A stretch of 52,091 bases of DNA from Candidatus Omnitrophota bacterium (GTDB taxonomy: Bacteria; Omnitrophota; Gorgyraeia; Zapsychrales; Zapsychraceae): assembly GCA_016931055.1 (NCBI GenBank), contig JAFGFL010000066.1, positions 1-52,091 of the forward strand, in the 5' to 3' direction. This document shows, piece after piece, positions 37,594-48,641 of the stretch. The stretch's first letter is position 1; each line of letters starts with the position of its first letter. The notes under the pieces were generated by a model. The model was given only the letters and a program-made list of their open reading frames with translations. It was not told the origin of the DNA and did not search any database. The position numbers were made by a program, and so were the translations under genes.

Positions 37594-38570
37594 TAGAAAA
37601 TGACCTCTTTGATTTCGGTAATCGTCTTGCGCGCGATTTTTTGTGCTTTCTGACGCCCCTCATCCAGGATGTCCCAGATGCGGTCTTTATCTTTCTCGAG
37701 TTCCGTCCGTTTTTCCCGGATGGGTGCCAGGTAATCAGCCAAAATATCCCCTAAAATCGATTTGCATTCTGTGCACCCTTTTTGAGCCTTTGTGCACCAC
37801 TCATCCACTTCCTTTTTTTTGGCAGGCGCGAATACCTCATAATACATATGGACATTGCATTCATCCGGATGACCGGGATCCGTGAATTTGATTCTTTTCG
37901 GGTCCGTGAACATCTTCTTCACTTTGCTCTTGATCTCTTTCTCGGAATCCCCAAGATTAACCGCATTTTGGTAACTTTTGCTCATTTTGCGGCCGTCAAG
38001 GCCCAAAAGGCGCGGCATCTTAGTTAGGATGGCTTCACAATCATTGAAGAAATTCGTTTTATAGATATGGTTGAACCGGCGGAGGATCTCACGCGCCAAT
38101 TCAATATGGGGCAGCTGATCTTCACCAATCGGGACCGCATTGGCCTTGTATAACAGAATATCCGCGGCCTGGAGGACAGGATACCCGAGAAAACCGTACG
38201 TTTGCAGATCCCTCGATTTGATTTCGCGCAATTGCTCCTTGTAGATCGGATTGCGTTCCAGCCAACCCAGAGGCGTGATGCAGGAGAAAATCATTTGAAG
38301 CTCCAGGTGCTCTGGAACGTGGGATTGGACAAAGACAATGGACTTCGAAACGTCTATCCCGCAGGCGACCCAATCGATCGCCATATCAATGATATTTTCC
38401 TTGATCTCCTTGCTCTGCTCATACTCCCCCATGAGCGCATGCCAATCGACAATCCCGAAAATGCAGTCATATTTATTTTGGAGGTCGATCCAATTATTCA
38501 ACGCCCCGACCAAATGTCCCAAGTGCAATTTCCCGGTCGGGCGCATGCCGCTAAATACTGTTTTTTTCAT
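37593..38570 (-). CDS. trpS: Tryptophanyl-tRNA synthetase
   Basis: FSGMRPTGKLHLGHLVGAL, YPVLQAADILLYKANAVPIGEDQLPHIELAREI, LLGLDGRKMSKSYQNAV. Confidence 0.97.
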   Translation of the reverse strand: MKKTVFSGMRPTGKLHLGHLVGALNNWIDLQNKYDCIFGIVDWHALMGEYEQSKEIKENIIDMAIDWVACGIDVSKSIVFVQSHVPEHLELQMIFSCITPLGWLERNPIYKEQLREIKSRDLQTYGFLGYPVLQAADILLYKANAVPIGEDQLPHIELAREILRRFNHIYKTNFFNDCEAILTKMPRLLGLDGRKMSKSYQNAVNLGDSEKEIKSKVKKMFTDPKRIKFTDPGHPDECNVHMYYEVFAPAKKKEVDEWCTKAQKGCTECKSILGDILADYLAPIREKRTELEKDKDRIWDILDEGRQKAQKIARKTITEIKEVIF

Positions 38571-41014
38571 AATGTCTGAGCGATTGATTCTGTTTCATAA
38601 ACCTCGATAATATCGCCTTGCTGATATTTGTCAAAACCGTTAATCGTGATCCCGCATTCCATGCCTTCCGAGACGTCCCGGACATCATCCTTAAACCGCT
38701 TGAGCGACCCGATGCTTCCCGAAAAGATGATCTCACCATCGCGCACCACATCCAATTTGGCCTTCCGGTTCACCTTCCCTTTCTGGACATAACACCCTGC
38801 CACGGTGCCCTGTTTTGAGAGTTTAAACACTTCCCGGATTTCAACGCGGCTTAAGAAATGCTTCTTGATTTTCGCCTCGAGCAGCCCCTCAAGCGCTTTT
38901 TTCATATCGTTAACGGCATCATAAATAATCCGGTACTCCCGGACATCCACAAATGTTTTTTCAATTTCCTCTTTTGCCCTTGGATCAACACTGACATGAA
39001 ACGCGATAATAATCGCGTTGGACGCGACCGCCAAAAGAACGTCGGAAGCATTGACATCCCCCACCGCCAAATGGATAAATTTCACCTTCACCTTGTCACT
39101 CGGGATTTTCTCCAGAGAATCCTTCAGGGCCTCCAACGACCCTTGAACGTCGGACTTTAAAATAACATTTAATTCTTTAATCGCCCCTTCCTGCAGTTGC
39201 GAATGCAAGTCTTCAAGTGTAATCCTTGGCATGGCCCGCATTTTCTTATTCTTTACCAGATCCTGGCGCCTTTGCGTTATTTCTTTCGCCTGCTTTTCAT
39301 TCTCAACTGTATAAAATAATTCGCCGGCTTCAGGCACGCTGGAAAGTCCCAATATCTCAACTGGCATGGAAGGGCCGGCGCTTTTAATCGGGCGGCCATG
39401 ATCATCAAATACCGCGCGGATCTTACCGTATAAAGGTCCCAAAACGACAATATCCCCTTCATGGAGCGTTCCGCTTTGGATGATCAATGTCGTCACAGCG
39501 CCTTTCCCGTGGCTTAAATGAGCTTCGACAACAATCCCTGATGCCTTTTTTTGGTCATTTGCCTTTAACTCAAGCATTTCCGCTTCCAGCAGAATCATTT
39601 CAAGCAATTGATCAACGCCTTCGCCGGTGACGCCGGATACACCCGCAACAACCGTTTTGCCCCCCCAATCTTCGGCCATTAAATTATGTTCTGACAGTTG
39701 TTTCTTGACACGATCAGGTTCAGCATTCTTCTTGTCAATTTTCGTCAGAGCCACAACAATCGGGACATTGGCCGCACGTGCGTGGTCAATAGCTTCCAAG
39801 GTCTGCGGCATAATTCCCTCATCGGCAGCGACAACCAATACGACAATGTCTGTAATATGCGCCCCGCGGGCACGCATTGCGGTAAACGCCTCATGCCCCG
39901 GCGTATCCAGGAAGGTAATACGCCCTTTTGGGACAAAAACCGAATAGGCCCCTATATGTTGCGTAATACCGCCGTGTTCTTGATCGGCGACTTTACTTTT
40001 GCGTATTTGATCCAGAAGCGTCGTCTTCCCATGATCAACATGCCCCATAAAGGTTACCACAGGGGCCCTTGGCTTCAGCAGGCTCTCATCCTCTTCTTCC
40101 TTCTTATGCGCTTCGATCACCTGCTCCTCTTGGGTCCGGATTTTCGTGAGGTTAAAACCAAAATCCCTGACAATATGACTGACGATATCCGAGTCAAGCG
40201 CCTGATTAATGTGGCATAGAACCCCCATTTTCATCAAGTGCTTAAGAACAATGCTCGGCTTTTCCTGAAGTTTGACACTCAGATCTTTGACCGTGATAGG
40301 CACTTGAACCTCAATATCCGGAAGGGATTCATCGCGTGACACTGCTTTCACTGTTTCAGCAACAGGCGTTATACTCGGCTGCACAAGCTCTTCCATACCT
40401 GCTAAAGGACGCGTTTCTTTCAATTCGTCCTTCTTTTCTATAACAGAAGCCCCCGTTTCACCTTTTGCAGTTGGGACAGGCTTTTTATGTTTTCGAACCA
40501 ATGGTTTAAGCGTAATGACCGGCGCTTTGCTGATTTTTGGGTGGGGTTTGGCCGTTTCTTTGACAGGCGCTTGCTGGATGATGGTTTTCTTTTTTACGGC
40601 CTTTCCCTTCTCAGATGTCCTGACAGGCTTTGAAATAACCTTTTTTGTCCTGGGCGCCACCGCTTTTTCTTTTTCCGCAACCGCTTCTTTCTTGATCTCT
40701 TTTGCTTTTTTGCTTTTTGTTTCGGGAACTACCTCAGTTTTGATGGGCTTTCGTGTTGTTACCGGTTCATTGAATTCCTTTTTCTTCACCACTTTTTGTT
40801 CTGAGCCCTCGGATTTGGCCGCCTTGCGTGCCGCCGTTCCCGATTTAGCTGCAGCCGTTTTCTTTTCTGTTTTTAGTTCGCTTTTAATCACAGAAACAAC
40901 AGCCGCACTCAGTTCCTGTTCACTGTCCTTTGCTTTCAGCTTTAATGACCGTAACGCTTTCAGGACGGCATCGCTGGTTATTTCAAGTTCTTTGGCTAAT
41001 TCTGATACTTTCAT
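38567..41014 (-). CDS. infB: Translation initiation factor IF-2
   Basis: [54 protein letters not shown], Lys/Ala-rich N-terminus. Confidence 0.98.
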   Translation of the reverse strand: MKVSELAKELEITSDAVLKALRSLKLKAKDSEQELSAAVVSVIKSELKTEKKTAAAKSGTAARKAAKSEGSEQKVVKKKEFNEPVTTRKPIKTEVVPETKSKKAKEIKKEAVAEKEKAVAPRTKKVISKPVRTSEKGKAVKKKTIIQQAPVKETAKPHPKISKAPVITLKPLVRKHKKPVPTAKGETGASVIEKKDELKETRPLAGMEELVQPSITPVAETVKAVSRDESLPDIEVQVPITVKDLSVKLQEKPSIVLKHLMKMGVLCHINQALDSDIVSHIVRDFGFNLTKIRTQEEQVIEAHKKEEEDESLLKPRAPVVTFMGHVDHGKTTLLDQIRKSKVADQEHGGITQHIGAYSVFVPKGRITFLDTPGHEAFTAMRARGAHITDIVVLVVAADEGIMPQTLEAIDHARAANVPIVVALTKIDKKNAEPDRVKKQLSEHNLMAEDWGGKTVVAGVSGVTGEGVDQLLEMILLEAEMLELKANDQKKASGIVVEAHLSHGKGAVTTLIIQSGTLHEGDIVVLGPLYGKIRAVFDDHGRPIKSAGPSMPVEILGLSSVPEAGELFYTVENEKQAKEITQRRQDLVKNKKMRAMPRITLEDLHSQLQEGAIKELNVILKSDVQGSLEALKDSLEKIPSDKVKVKFIHLAVGDVNASDVLLAVASNAIIIAFHVSVDPRAKEEIEKTFVDVREYRIIYDAVNDMKKALEGLLEAKIKKHFLSRVEIREVFKLSKQGTVAGCYVQKGKVNRKAKLDVVRDGEIIFSGSIGSLKRFKDDVRDVSEGMECGITINGFDKYQQGDIIEVYETESIAQTL

Positions 41015-41020
41015 AAATCC

Positions 41021-42208
41021 CTATCCCTTAAGCAACGCCTTGGCTTCTTTGATCATCTTTGTTGCTTTGACCTGGCCAATCCCTTTGACTTTGGTTAAAT
41101 CCTCAACACTGGCCTCGGCAATCTTCTCCAACATATCAAATCCGGCCTGAGTTAACTGCTCAATCGCTTTTGCCCCAACCCCGGGAAGATCAGCAATCGA
41201 AACCTCTTCACTTTCTTCTGTCTCGGCCTCTTTCTCCTCTTCTTCCTGTTCTTCTTGGAGCTTCTTCCACTGTTCGAACGAGAATAAATTCAATTCCCAC
41301 TCCACGAGCTGGCTGGCTAAACGCACATTTTGGCCGTGCTTGCCGATGGCCAGAGACAACTGATCATCCGCCACGATAATATTAGCTTTTTTTTCTTCAT
41401 AATCCAGCTGGATTTGGGATATTTCCGCCGGAGAAAGCGCCGCTTGGATATATTCTTTTATATCCGAAGAAAAGCGGACAATGTCAATTTTCTCGCCTTG
41501 AAGTTCCGAAACGATATTTTTGACGCGCGAACCGCGCATCCCAACGCAGGCCCCCACACAATCGACTTTTTCATCTTTTGAATAAACGGCGATCTTTGTC
41601 CTTTCCCCGACATCCCGGGAGATCGCCTTAATTTCGACAATCCCTTCAAAGATCTCCGGAACCTCCAATTGAAACAGGCGCTTAATGAAATTCGGATGCG
41701 CCCTGGATAGAACGATCTGCGGCCCTCTGTTTTCGCGGCGCACATCCAAGACATAAGCCCGGATGCGGTCCCCTTGACGGAATTCTTCCTTGGGAGATTG
41801 TTCTTTCCTTGGAATATATGCTTCTGCCTTGCCCAAATCCACGATAATATTGCCTTTCTCAAACCGATATACCGCACCGTTAACAATCTCGCCTATCCTC
41901 TGCTGATATTCATCAAAAACAACATTCTTTTCCGCTTCGCGGATCCTCTGGATAACAACCTGTTTGGCCGTTTGGGCTGCAATGCGGCCAAATTCACTGG
42001 AGCGGATTTCTTCGCTTCCGGCGTAAGCCGTCAGTTTTCCGGTCTTGACATCTAAGACGACGCGAATTTCTTCATCTTTATCGACCGTCCACAGCTTTTT
42101 AGCAGCTGATGCAACCGCCGCCTCGACAGCTTCAATAAGCACTTCTTTCTTGATGCCCTTATCGCGTTCCAGCTGCTCCAAAATCCCTAATAATTCCATA
42201 CTTTCCAT
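41021..42208 (-). CDS. nusA: Transcription termination/antitermination protein NusA
   Basis: S1 and KH segments, VGACVGMRGSRVKNIVSELQGEKIDIV, LSLAIGKHGQNVRLASQL. Confidence 0.97.
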   Translation of the reverse strand: MESMELLGILEQLERDKGIKKEVLIEAVEAAVASAAKKLWTVDKDEEIRVVLDVKTGKLTAYAGSEEIRSSEFGRIAAQTAKQVVIQRIREAEKNVVFDEYQQRIGEIVNGAVYRFEKGNIIVDLGKAEAYIPRKEQSPKEEFRQGDRIRAYVLDVRRENRGPQIVLSRAHPNFIKRLFQLEVPEIFEGIVEIKAISRDVGERTKIAVYSKDEKVDCVGACVGMRGSRVKNIVSELQGEKIDIVRFSSDIKEYIQAALSPAEISQIQLDYEEKKANIIVADDQLSLAIGKHGQNVRLASQLVEWELNLFSFEQWKKLQEEQEEEEKEAETEESEEVSIADLPGVGAKAIEQLTQAGFDMLEKIAEASVEDLTKVKGIGQVKATKMIKEAKALLKG

Positions 42209-42229
42209 AACTGCTTCCTTCCTCTGTCT

Positions 42230-42685
42230 CTATTCAATCATTTGTACCGCTGTTGAAATAATCTTTAACGGTATTGAGATGGTTTTGTCCTTCGTTTTGA
42301 TCGAAATTTTGTCCTCTTTAACTTCCATGATATCACCATGATGCTCCACTTTCCCTTCAACTGCTTCCAGAAGATGAATCCTCACCTTTCTGCCAATAAC
42401 GCGAGAGAAATCCTTGGGGGTTTCAAGCGGCCTGTCCAACCCGGGGGATGCCACCTCAACCACATAATCTTCCCCGAACCACTGCCGTTTTTCCAATGCA
42501 CGATCAACTTTTTTATTGACAAACGCACAATCGCCAATGGTAATCCCGTTCGGCCGATCCGCAATAATATCAACGACAACCGTCTTCCCTCTATGCTTGA
42601 GGCGCAGCTCAACGAGTTCCGCGGCAACCTCGTCAATATATGGCATTATAAGAGCTCTGACCTGTTCTGTCAATTTGTCACACAT
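42230..42685 (-). CDS. rimP: Ribosome maturation factor RimP
   Basis: ITIGDCAFVNKKVDRALEK, YVVEVASPGLDRPLETPKDFSRVIGRKV. Confidence 0.93.
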   Translation of the reverse strand: MCDKLTEQVRALIMPYIDEVAAELVELRLKHRGKTVVVDIIADRPNGITIGDCAFVNKKVDRALEKRQWFGEDYVVEVASPGLDRPLETPKDFSRVIGRKVRIHLLEAVEGKVEHHGDIMEVKEDKISIKTKDKTISIPLKIISTAVQMIE

Positions 42686-43962
42686 GCCGCTTTTGTCATT
42701 TCCAAAACTTTTTGGGCTAACTGATCCTTATTTACCAGCACAATCTCATTGGTGCTACGGACTTTGATCTCGACCTTCCCTTCCGCGAGATTACGCCTTC
42801 CGATCGTCACACGTAGCGGAATGCCGATCAGATCAGCATCATTAAACTTCCGTCCCGCCGTTTCTTCCCGGTCATCAACAAGCACCTCAAGCCCTGCCGC
42901 AGTCAAATCCGCGTCACACCGATCCGTAAGATTTCTTATCTCTCGATCTTCCTCGGCTCCTTGAATCGGCAAGATTTCCACATCGAAAGGCGCTACCTGA
43001 GGCGGCCAAATGATCCCCTTGTCATCATTATGTTTTTCAATGATGGCCGCGATCACGCGGCTGACACCGATCCCGTAACATCCCATAATGATCGGCTTCT
43101 GTTTCCCGTCCTCATCAATGAACAGGGCCCCTTGAGCTTGGCTGTACTTTGTCCCTAATTGAAAGATATGGCCCAATTCAATGGCGACCTGTGATGCGAG
43201 TTTCTTTTTCTTACATTTTGGACACGGCTTCTCTTTTGCCTTTTCCTCAGCCGCTCCTTCTTTATAGCCGCACGCTGAACAACTGACAATCAAATCTTCT
43301 CCGATCGAAGCCGGGACCATAAATTCATGGGACACGTCGCCGCCCATCGCACCAGAATCCGCCTCTAAAATGACTGTTTCCAGGCCGCAGCGCTGAAAAA
43401 CATTTTTGTATGCCCCATACATCAGGTCATAGTTCTTCTTAAGGCCTATCTGATCACGGTCAAAACTATAAGCATCCTTCATGATAAACTCGCAGGCCCG
43501 GACAATGCCAAAACGCGTCCTCAATTCATCGCGGAATTTCGTTTGGATCTGATAAAGGACAACCGGAAGCTGCCGATAGGACTGGACATAATCCTTGACT
43601 AAATTCGTGATAACTTCCTCATGAGTCGGGCCCAGACACATCGGCCGCTTGCGCTTATCTAAAAACGTGATCATAACATCGGCTAACACCTTGTCCCGGC
43701 CGGTCTGTTTCCAAAGATCAAGCGGATGGAGACAAGGGAGAAACAATTCATTGGCGCCAACCGCGTTCATCTCTTCGCGGATGATATTCTCGATGCGCCT
43801 TAGGACCCTTAAACCCAGCGGAAGATATGAATAAACGCCCGAAGTAAGCATGTGAACCAATCCTGCCCGCAACGAAAGCTGATGGCTAACGGCTTCTGCC
43901 CCAATCGGCGTTTCTTTTAATGTCGGAATGAAATATTTTGACCACCTCATATGTCTAGTCAC
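42670..43962 (-). CDS. proS: Prolyl-tRNA synthetase lacking the usual INS editing insertion
   Basis: TLKETPIGAEAVSHQLSLRAGLV, LGPTHEEVITNLV, MGGDVSHEFMVPA, ELGHIFQLGTKYSQA, MGCYGIGVSRVIAA. Confidence 0.96.
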   Translation of the reverse strand: MTRHMRWSKYFIPTLKETPIGAEAVSHQLSLRAGLVHMLTSGVYSYLPLGLRVLRRIENIIREEMNAVGANELFLPCLHPLDLWKQTGRDKVLADVMITFLDKRKRPMCLGPTHEEVITNLVKDYVQSYRQLPVVLYQIQTKFRDELRTRFGIVRACEFIMKDAYSFDRDQIGLKKNYDLMYGAYKNVFQRCGLETVILEADSGAMGGDVSHEFMVPASIGEDLIVSCSACGYKEGAAEEKAKEKPCPKCKKKKLASQVAIELGHIFQLGTKYSQAQGALFIDEDGKQKPIIMGCYGIGVSRVIAAIIEKHNDDKGIIWPPQVAPFDVEILPIQGAEEDREIRNLTDRCDADLTAAGLEVLVDDREETAGRKFNDADLIGIPLRVTIGRRNLAEGKVEIKVRSTNEIVLVNKDQLAQKVLEMTKAACVTN

Positions 43963-45237
43963 CTATTCGTTAAAAAAACCATCCGGCAGTTTGACCATAT
44001 GTTTATGGAACTTGGCCATGCAGGTTGGCGGCTGTTTATTAAGAACCCATTCTCCAAGCACTTCCCCCTTATCGCTCATTCCCGTTTGCTTAAATTTGAA
44101 AATATCATTCATCACCACTTTGCCCGTTTCATCATTATAATAAATATCGGAGATCGCTGTTACCCGGCGGATTCCATCCATAAATAACTCCACATGAACG
44201 ATCAGGTCAATGGCCTTTGCGATAATCTTTTGTATTTCACTGGTTTCAAGCTGAATTCCCGTCATCAGCATAATGGTCAGCATGCGGTTAAAACAATCTT
44301 CTGTTGTTTCCGAGTGAACGATCGCCAAAGAACCGCTATGCCCGCTGCTGATTGATTGAATCAAATCCAGCAATTCATCACCGCGGATTTCACCGATGAT
44401 AATGCGGTCAGGACGCATCCGCAGAGAATTGATAAAAAGATCCCGCATGGAGATCTCGCCCTTCCCTTCAATATTCGCGGGTTTGGACACCAGGCTGACA
44501 ACATGCTCTTGGACCAGCCGCAACTCAGGAGTATCTTCGATGGTGATAATACGTTCGTGGGAAGGGATATGGCGCGAGAACACATTTAACATCGTTGTTT
44601 TTCCAGCTCCCGTCGAACCGCAAAAAATGACATTGAATTTGGCCTTCATGGCCGCAATCAGGAGAGTCGCGATTTTCTTATCAATCGTTTTTAAATTCAA
44701 CAAATCGTCTACGGTCCCGATCTTATTACTGAACTTTCGGATGGTCATCACCGGCCCCATCAATGAGCACGGCGCAATAATAATATTCACCCGCGAGCCA
44801 TCGGCCAATGAAAAATCGACATACGGCGAAGATTCATCAACGCGTTTATTGGATCCGGAACCGGAAAGGATTTTTTGGACGGTATGAAAAAGCTCATGAT
44901 TGCTTTCAAATTTTATGTCCGATTTATAAATACGGCCATCGCGTTGGATATAAACTTGTTTTGCGCCATTGACCATGATCTCAGATATCGTCGGATCTTC
45001 CATCAGGGGGCGTAAGGGCCCCATACTCCTGACCGCACTGACAAGCGTTCGGATGATTTCTATGCGCGTTTCGTCATCCAAATTAAAATTATGTTGTTGG
45101 CAGACATCTGTGATGGACTGATCGACAAAACTTCTCAATTGGTCTTCAGTCATGGTGTCTTTGACTTTAAGGAATTCCGTCTCCTTAATAAGATGCCGGT
45201 TTATTCTCGCTCTAATGTCATCTTCGCTCATTTCCAT
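43963..45237 (-). CDS. CpaF/TadA-type secretion ATPase
   Basis: DPTISEIMVNG, VIFCGSTGAGKTTMLNVF, RIITIEDTPELRL, RMRPDRIIIGEIRGDE, GHSGSLAIVHSE. Confidence 0.94.
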   Translation of the reverse strand: MEMSEDDIRARINRHLIKETEFLKVKDTMTEDQLRSFVDQSITDVCQQHNFNLDDETRIEIIRTLVSAVRSMGPLRPLMEDPTISEIMVNGAKQVYIQRDGRIYKSDIKFESNHELFHTVQKILSGSGSNKRVDESSPYVDFSLADGSRVNIIIAPCSLMGPVMTIRKFSNKIGTVDDLLNLKTIDKKIATLLIAAMKAKFNVIFCGSTGAGKTTMLNVFSRHIPSHERIITIEDTPELRLVQEHVVSLVSKPANIEGKGEISMRDLFINSLRMRPDRIIIGEIRGDELLDLIQSISSGHSGSLAIVHSETTEDCFNRMLTIMLMTGIQLETSEIQKIIAKAIDLIVHVELFMDGIRRVTAISDIYYNDETGKVVMNDIFKFKQTGMSDKGEVLGEWVLNKQPPTCMAKFHKHMVKLPDGFFNE

Positions 45238-45265
45238 TTCACCTTGTTAAAGGTTTAATTAAAAT

Positions 45266-46660
45266 TTAATGAAACATCTCTTTCACGCGGCCGAACCAAA
45301 CGCTCATTTGATCAATCCAACCGAAACGGGCAAAATCACTGTAAAACACGAACAATGCTAGCAAAACAATTAAAGTGAATCCGAACCGGGCAATATAATC
45401 TTCAATTTTTAAAGGCAACGCCTTCCCCCTGATTTTCTCAATACCGAACAAAAAGATGTGCCCTCCATCTAATGGAATTAACGGCAACAAATTGAAAATG
45501 GCCAGGCTTGCGCTGATAACACCAAGAATAAAAAGTAAATGCGATATGCCTTCTTCCGCGGCACCCTTAACAATATAAAATATACCGACGGGTCCCGTCA
45601 CGGAATCCTTGGCAGACATCGCCCCTGTGACGATCCGAAACAGCGATTCACAGGTCAATTTCGTAATATAAACAAGTTCTTCGGCCGCATAGCCTAATGA
45701 ACCGACAAATCCAAATTTATATAGATCAAGGGTCTGTTGCGGACCGATACCGATTTTCCGAATTCTGAATTCCTGTCCGTTTTCGTCCGTTTGAACATCA
45801 ATTTCGGGCGTAACAGCCTTAACAAGGGTTTCCCCACTACGTTCCAATTTCAGGACAATTTGCTTGCCCGTTGAATCTATAATGGCATTTTTTAAATCGT
45901 TCCAACTGCCGACCTCCTGATTGTCAACGGCAAGGACCCTGTCGCCTCCTTTCAATCCCACGTCTTGAGCGGGATACCCATCTATAAAACCTCCTATAAT
46001 ATTAGGGAGATTGTCGATGCCAATATCCCGTACCATCCGTTGGCGACCAACTAAATCAGGTTTCACGATGATGTCAGGGATAACCGTCCTTTTCAATTCC
46101 TGCCCCTCGCGCAGGACCGTTATCTCAATCGCGCCAGGTTTATTCCCTTTGAGCCTCTCCTCAAAATTTAGCCATCCATAAATCCTTCGAGCATTAACGG
46201 CAACTATTTTATCTCCCGCTTTCAGACCCGCCGCTTCTGCAGGCCCGCCGTTTGTGATATCCATAATCGTTGTGGATTGCCCCGGATAGCCGATCGTAAA
46301 CACGAGAACGAAGCTGATATAAGCGAGCAAAAAATTAACAACGGGACCATTTAAGACAACGATGGAACGATGCCCAACCGATTTTGAATAAAACTCTCCA
46401 GGAGCGCCCTTACACTCCGCGCGCTCATCCCCTGCCATCTTGACATATCCGCCCAGAGGAATGGCATTGATCATATAGGTCGTTCGATGAAAATCCCTTG
46501 AAAAAAGTGTTGGGCCAAAACCTAACGCAAAGCGATTGACATCAATGCCAAGTCGTTTTGCCGTAATGAAATGTCCCCATTCATGGACAAGGATCAGCAC
46601 GCTTAATACAGCTATAAAGATAGCCGCGCTTTGAAGATTTGTGACAAATTGACCGATCAT
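45266..46660 (-). CDS. rseP: RIP metalloprotease RseP (site-2 protease) with PDZ domains
   Basis: VLILVHEWGHFITAKRLGIDVNRFALGFGPTLF, INAIPLGGYVKMAGD, LFNLLPLIPLDGGHI. Confidence 0.95.
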   Translation of the reverse strand: MIGQFVTNLQSAAIFIAVLSVLILVHEWGHFITAKRLGIDVNRFALGFGPTLFSRDFHRTTYMINAIPLGGYVKMAGDERAECKGAPGEFYSKSVGHRSIVVLNGPVVNFLLAYISFVLVFTIGYPGQSTTIMDITNGGPAEAAGLKAGDKIVAVNARRIYGWLNFEERLKGNKPGAIEITVLREGQELKRTVIPDIIVKPDLVGRQRMVRDIGIDNLPNIIGGFIDGYPAQDVGLKGGDRVLAVDNQEVGSWNDLKNAIIDSTGKQIVLKLERSGETLVKAVTPEIDVQTDENGQEFRIRKIGIGPQQTLDLYKFGFVGSLGYAAEELVYITKLTCESLFRIVTGAMSAKDSVTGPVGIFYIVKGAAEEGISHLLFILGVISASLAIFNLLPLIPLDGGHIFLFGIEKIRGKALPLKIEDYIARFGFTLIVLLALFVFYSDFARFGWIDQMSVWFGRVKEMFH

Positions 46661-46664
46661 CGTT

Positions 46665-47819
46665 CTATTGGAGAATTAATTGTTCTGTTTCCCGACGGGC
46701 CCATTGATCCGCCTGCCAGATCTGCCTAAGAAGAGGGTCTTTTACTGCCTTATGCCGATAGACAACCCTCTCCGCAATCCGATAGATATCCGAAAATTTG
46801 ATTCTATGGTTAAGAAAAGCCTCGACCGCTACTTCATCCGCCGCGTTTAAAACACTTGGCAATGTCCCCCCACACCTCCCAGCATAAATGGCCAAAGCTA
46901 ACGACGGAAATTTATTGACGTCCGGTTTCATAAAATGAAACTGTCCCAATTCAATAAAATTAACAGACCGTAATCCAGGTCCTAGCCGTTCAGGATACGT
47001 CAACGCGTATTGTATCGGCAAGCGCATGTCCGTTACGCTCAACTGGGCGATAATCGATCCGTCATTGAATTCCGCCATGGAGTGAATGATCGCTTCGGGA
47101 TGAATAACCACCTGGATCTGATCCATCGAAAGCCGAAACAAGACTTTCGCTTCAATAATTTCAAACCCCTTGTTCATCAATGTTGCCGAATCCACTGTGA
47201 TCTTCTTTCCCATTTTCCAACGCGGGTGATTCAAAATCTGACGAACCGTTAAACAATCGAATCTTGACTTCGACACGTTTAACAATACCCCTCCGGAAGC
47301 CGTCAATATAATCTTGCGCAGATCTATCCGTTTCCTGCCTTCCAAGCATTGGAATATGGCGCTCTGCTCGCTATCAATGGGAATGATCTTGGCCTGATAC
47401 CGTCTCGCTTCCTTAATAATAATATCCCCAGCCATAACAAGGGCTTCTTTATTTGCTGGGGCAATCGTCTTTCCAGCACGCACTGCGCTTAAGAACGGGT
47501 TTAACGCAGCGCTTCCCCTCATGGCAATAACGACAATATCAACGGATTTTAACGTAACAATCCGTTCTAGGCCTTCTTCAACATTTAAGATGCGGGTCCT
47601 AAGCGTTGAGACATGCCTCTTAAGATAGGAAACCCCTTTCGCGCTGACAGCCACATGGGACGGAGAATATTTTCTGATCTGCCGTTCGAGCAACCTAAAA
47701 TTATTATAAGCGGTTAAACCAACAACGTTGAATTTGTCGGGTAAACGCTCAATAACTTTCAAGGTATTGATCCCAATGGACCCCGTTGATCCGAGAATAA
47801 CAACGTTTTTTGGCCTCAT
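46665..47819 (-). CDS. dxr: 1-deoxy-D-xylulose-5-phosphate reductoisomerase
   Basis: VVILGSTGSIGINTLKVIERLP, ANKEALVMAGDII, PIDSEQSAIFQCL, GKKITVDSATLMNKGFEIIEA. Confidence 0.97.
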   Translation of the reverse strand: MRPKNVVILGSTGSIGINTLKVIERLPDKFNVVGLTAYNNFRLLERQIRKYSPSHVAVSAKGVSYLKRHVSTLRTRILNVEEGLERIVTLKSVDIVVIAMRGSAALNPFLSAVRAGKTIAPANKEALVMAGDIIIKEARRYQAKIIPIDSEQSAIFQCLEGRKRIDLRKIILTASGGVLLNVSKSRFDCLTVRQILNHPRWKMGKKITVDSATLMNKGFEIIEAKVLFRLSMDQIQVVIHPEAIIHSMAEFNDGSIIAQLSVTDMRLPIQYALTYPERLGPGLRSVNFIELGQFHFMKPDVNKFPSLALAIYAGRCGGTLPSVLNAADEVAVEAFLNHRIKFSDIYRIAERVVYRHKAVKDPLLRQIWQADQWARRETEQLILQ

Positions 47820-47821
47820 AT

Positions 47822-48640
47822 TTATTGCATTAACATCTGTGCCATATAAAAATAAAACGCTGGTGCCGAAAATAAAATACTGTCAATGGCATCCAAGACG
47901 CCGCCCAAAGCCGGCAACAATTTTCCGGAATCTTTTACATTGCAATCACGTTTGATGAGCGACTCGGACATATCGCCCAACTGCCCGATTCCGCCAAAAA
48001 AGAAACCTATCAAAATAATATGGATAAGGGAAAAATGGAGTTCAGCCGGAAGCAAAGATCTCGATGCCACGGCCGCGACCGAGCTGAACACAAAACTTCC
48101 AATGCTGCCTTCGATCGTCTTATTAGGGCTGACCCTGGGCAACAAAGGATGCTTCCCTATTTTACTCCCGACCAGCAATGCTCCCATGTCCCCGCACTTC
48201 GTGACTAAGAGTATAAAACCGAGAAGCTTCACGCCCCCCGCTCCAGGAAGCAAGAATCTGATTTTAATCAAAAAGCTGAAAAACCACGAGACATACAGAA
48301 CGCCGAAAAGTGTTGTCGAAATCCCGATGATCGCATTGGTATTATCTTTCCGGTTAAGCTGCAGTATAAAGATGAGAAGAAGAACAAGAACGATAAAAAG
48401 CAATTCCCACTTTTTTGTCGGTTCAAACTGGAAAAATATGGATAACGGGATTAATATCCCGAAGAGAATTCCCGTATAGCTATAAATCGGAATGCCTTTT
48501 TTCTTGATGAGATAGAAGAACTCATAAAGCCCGCCAACCGTTAAAGCTAAAAGCACAAAAATAAACACCCATTGATTTAACACAGCAAAAAGGCTCAAGA
48601 AGATCATGATGGTTGAACTTATAAAACGGTCTTTAGTCAT
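47822..48640 (-). CDS. cdsA: Phosphatidate cytidylyltransferase
   Basis: GDMGALLVGSKIGKHPLLPRVSPNKTIEGSIGS, QLGDMSESLIKRDCNVKDSGKLLPALGGVLDAIDS. Confidence 0.95.
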   Translation of the reverse strand: MTKDRFISSTIMIFLSLFAVLNQWVFIFVLLALTVGGLYEFFYLIKKKGIPIYSYTGILFGILIPLSIFFQFEPTKKWELLFIVLVLLLIFILQLNRKDNTNAIIGISTTLFGVLYVSWFFSFLIKIRFLLPGAGGVKLLGFILLVTKCGDMGALLVGSKIGKHPLLPRVSPNKTIEGSIGSFVFSSVAAVASRSLLPAELHFSLIHIILIGFFFGGIGQLGDMSESLIKRDCNVKDSGKLLPALGGVLDAIDSILFSAPAFYFYMAQMLMQ

Positions 48641-48641
48641 A

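Noticed and set aside
39661-39666. C-run in infB as a frameshift site
   Set aside because: Short run in a conserved gene; no alternative product or slippery context evident.
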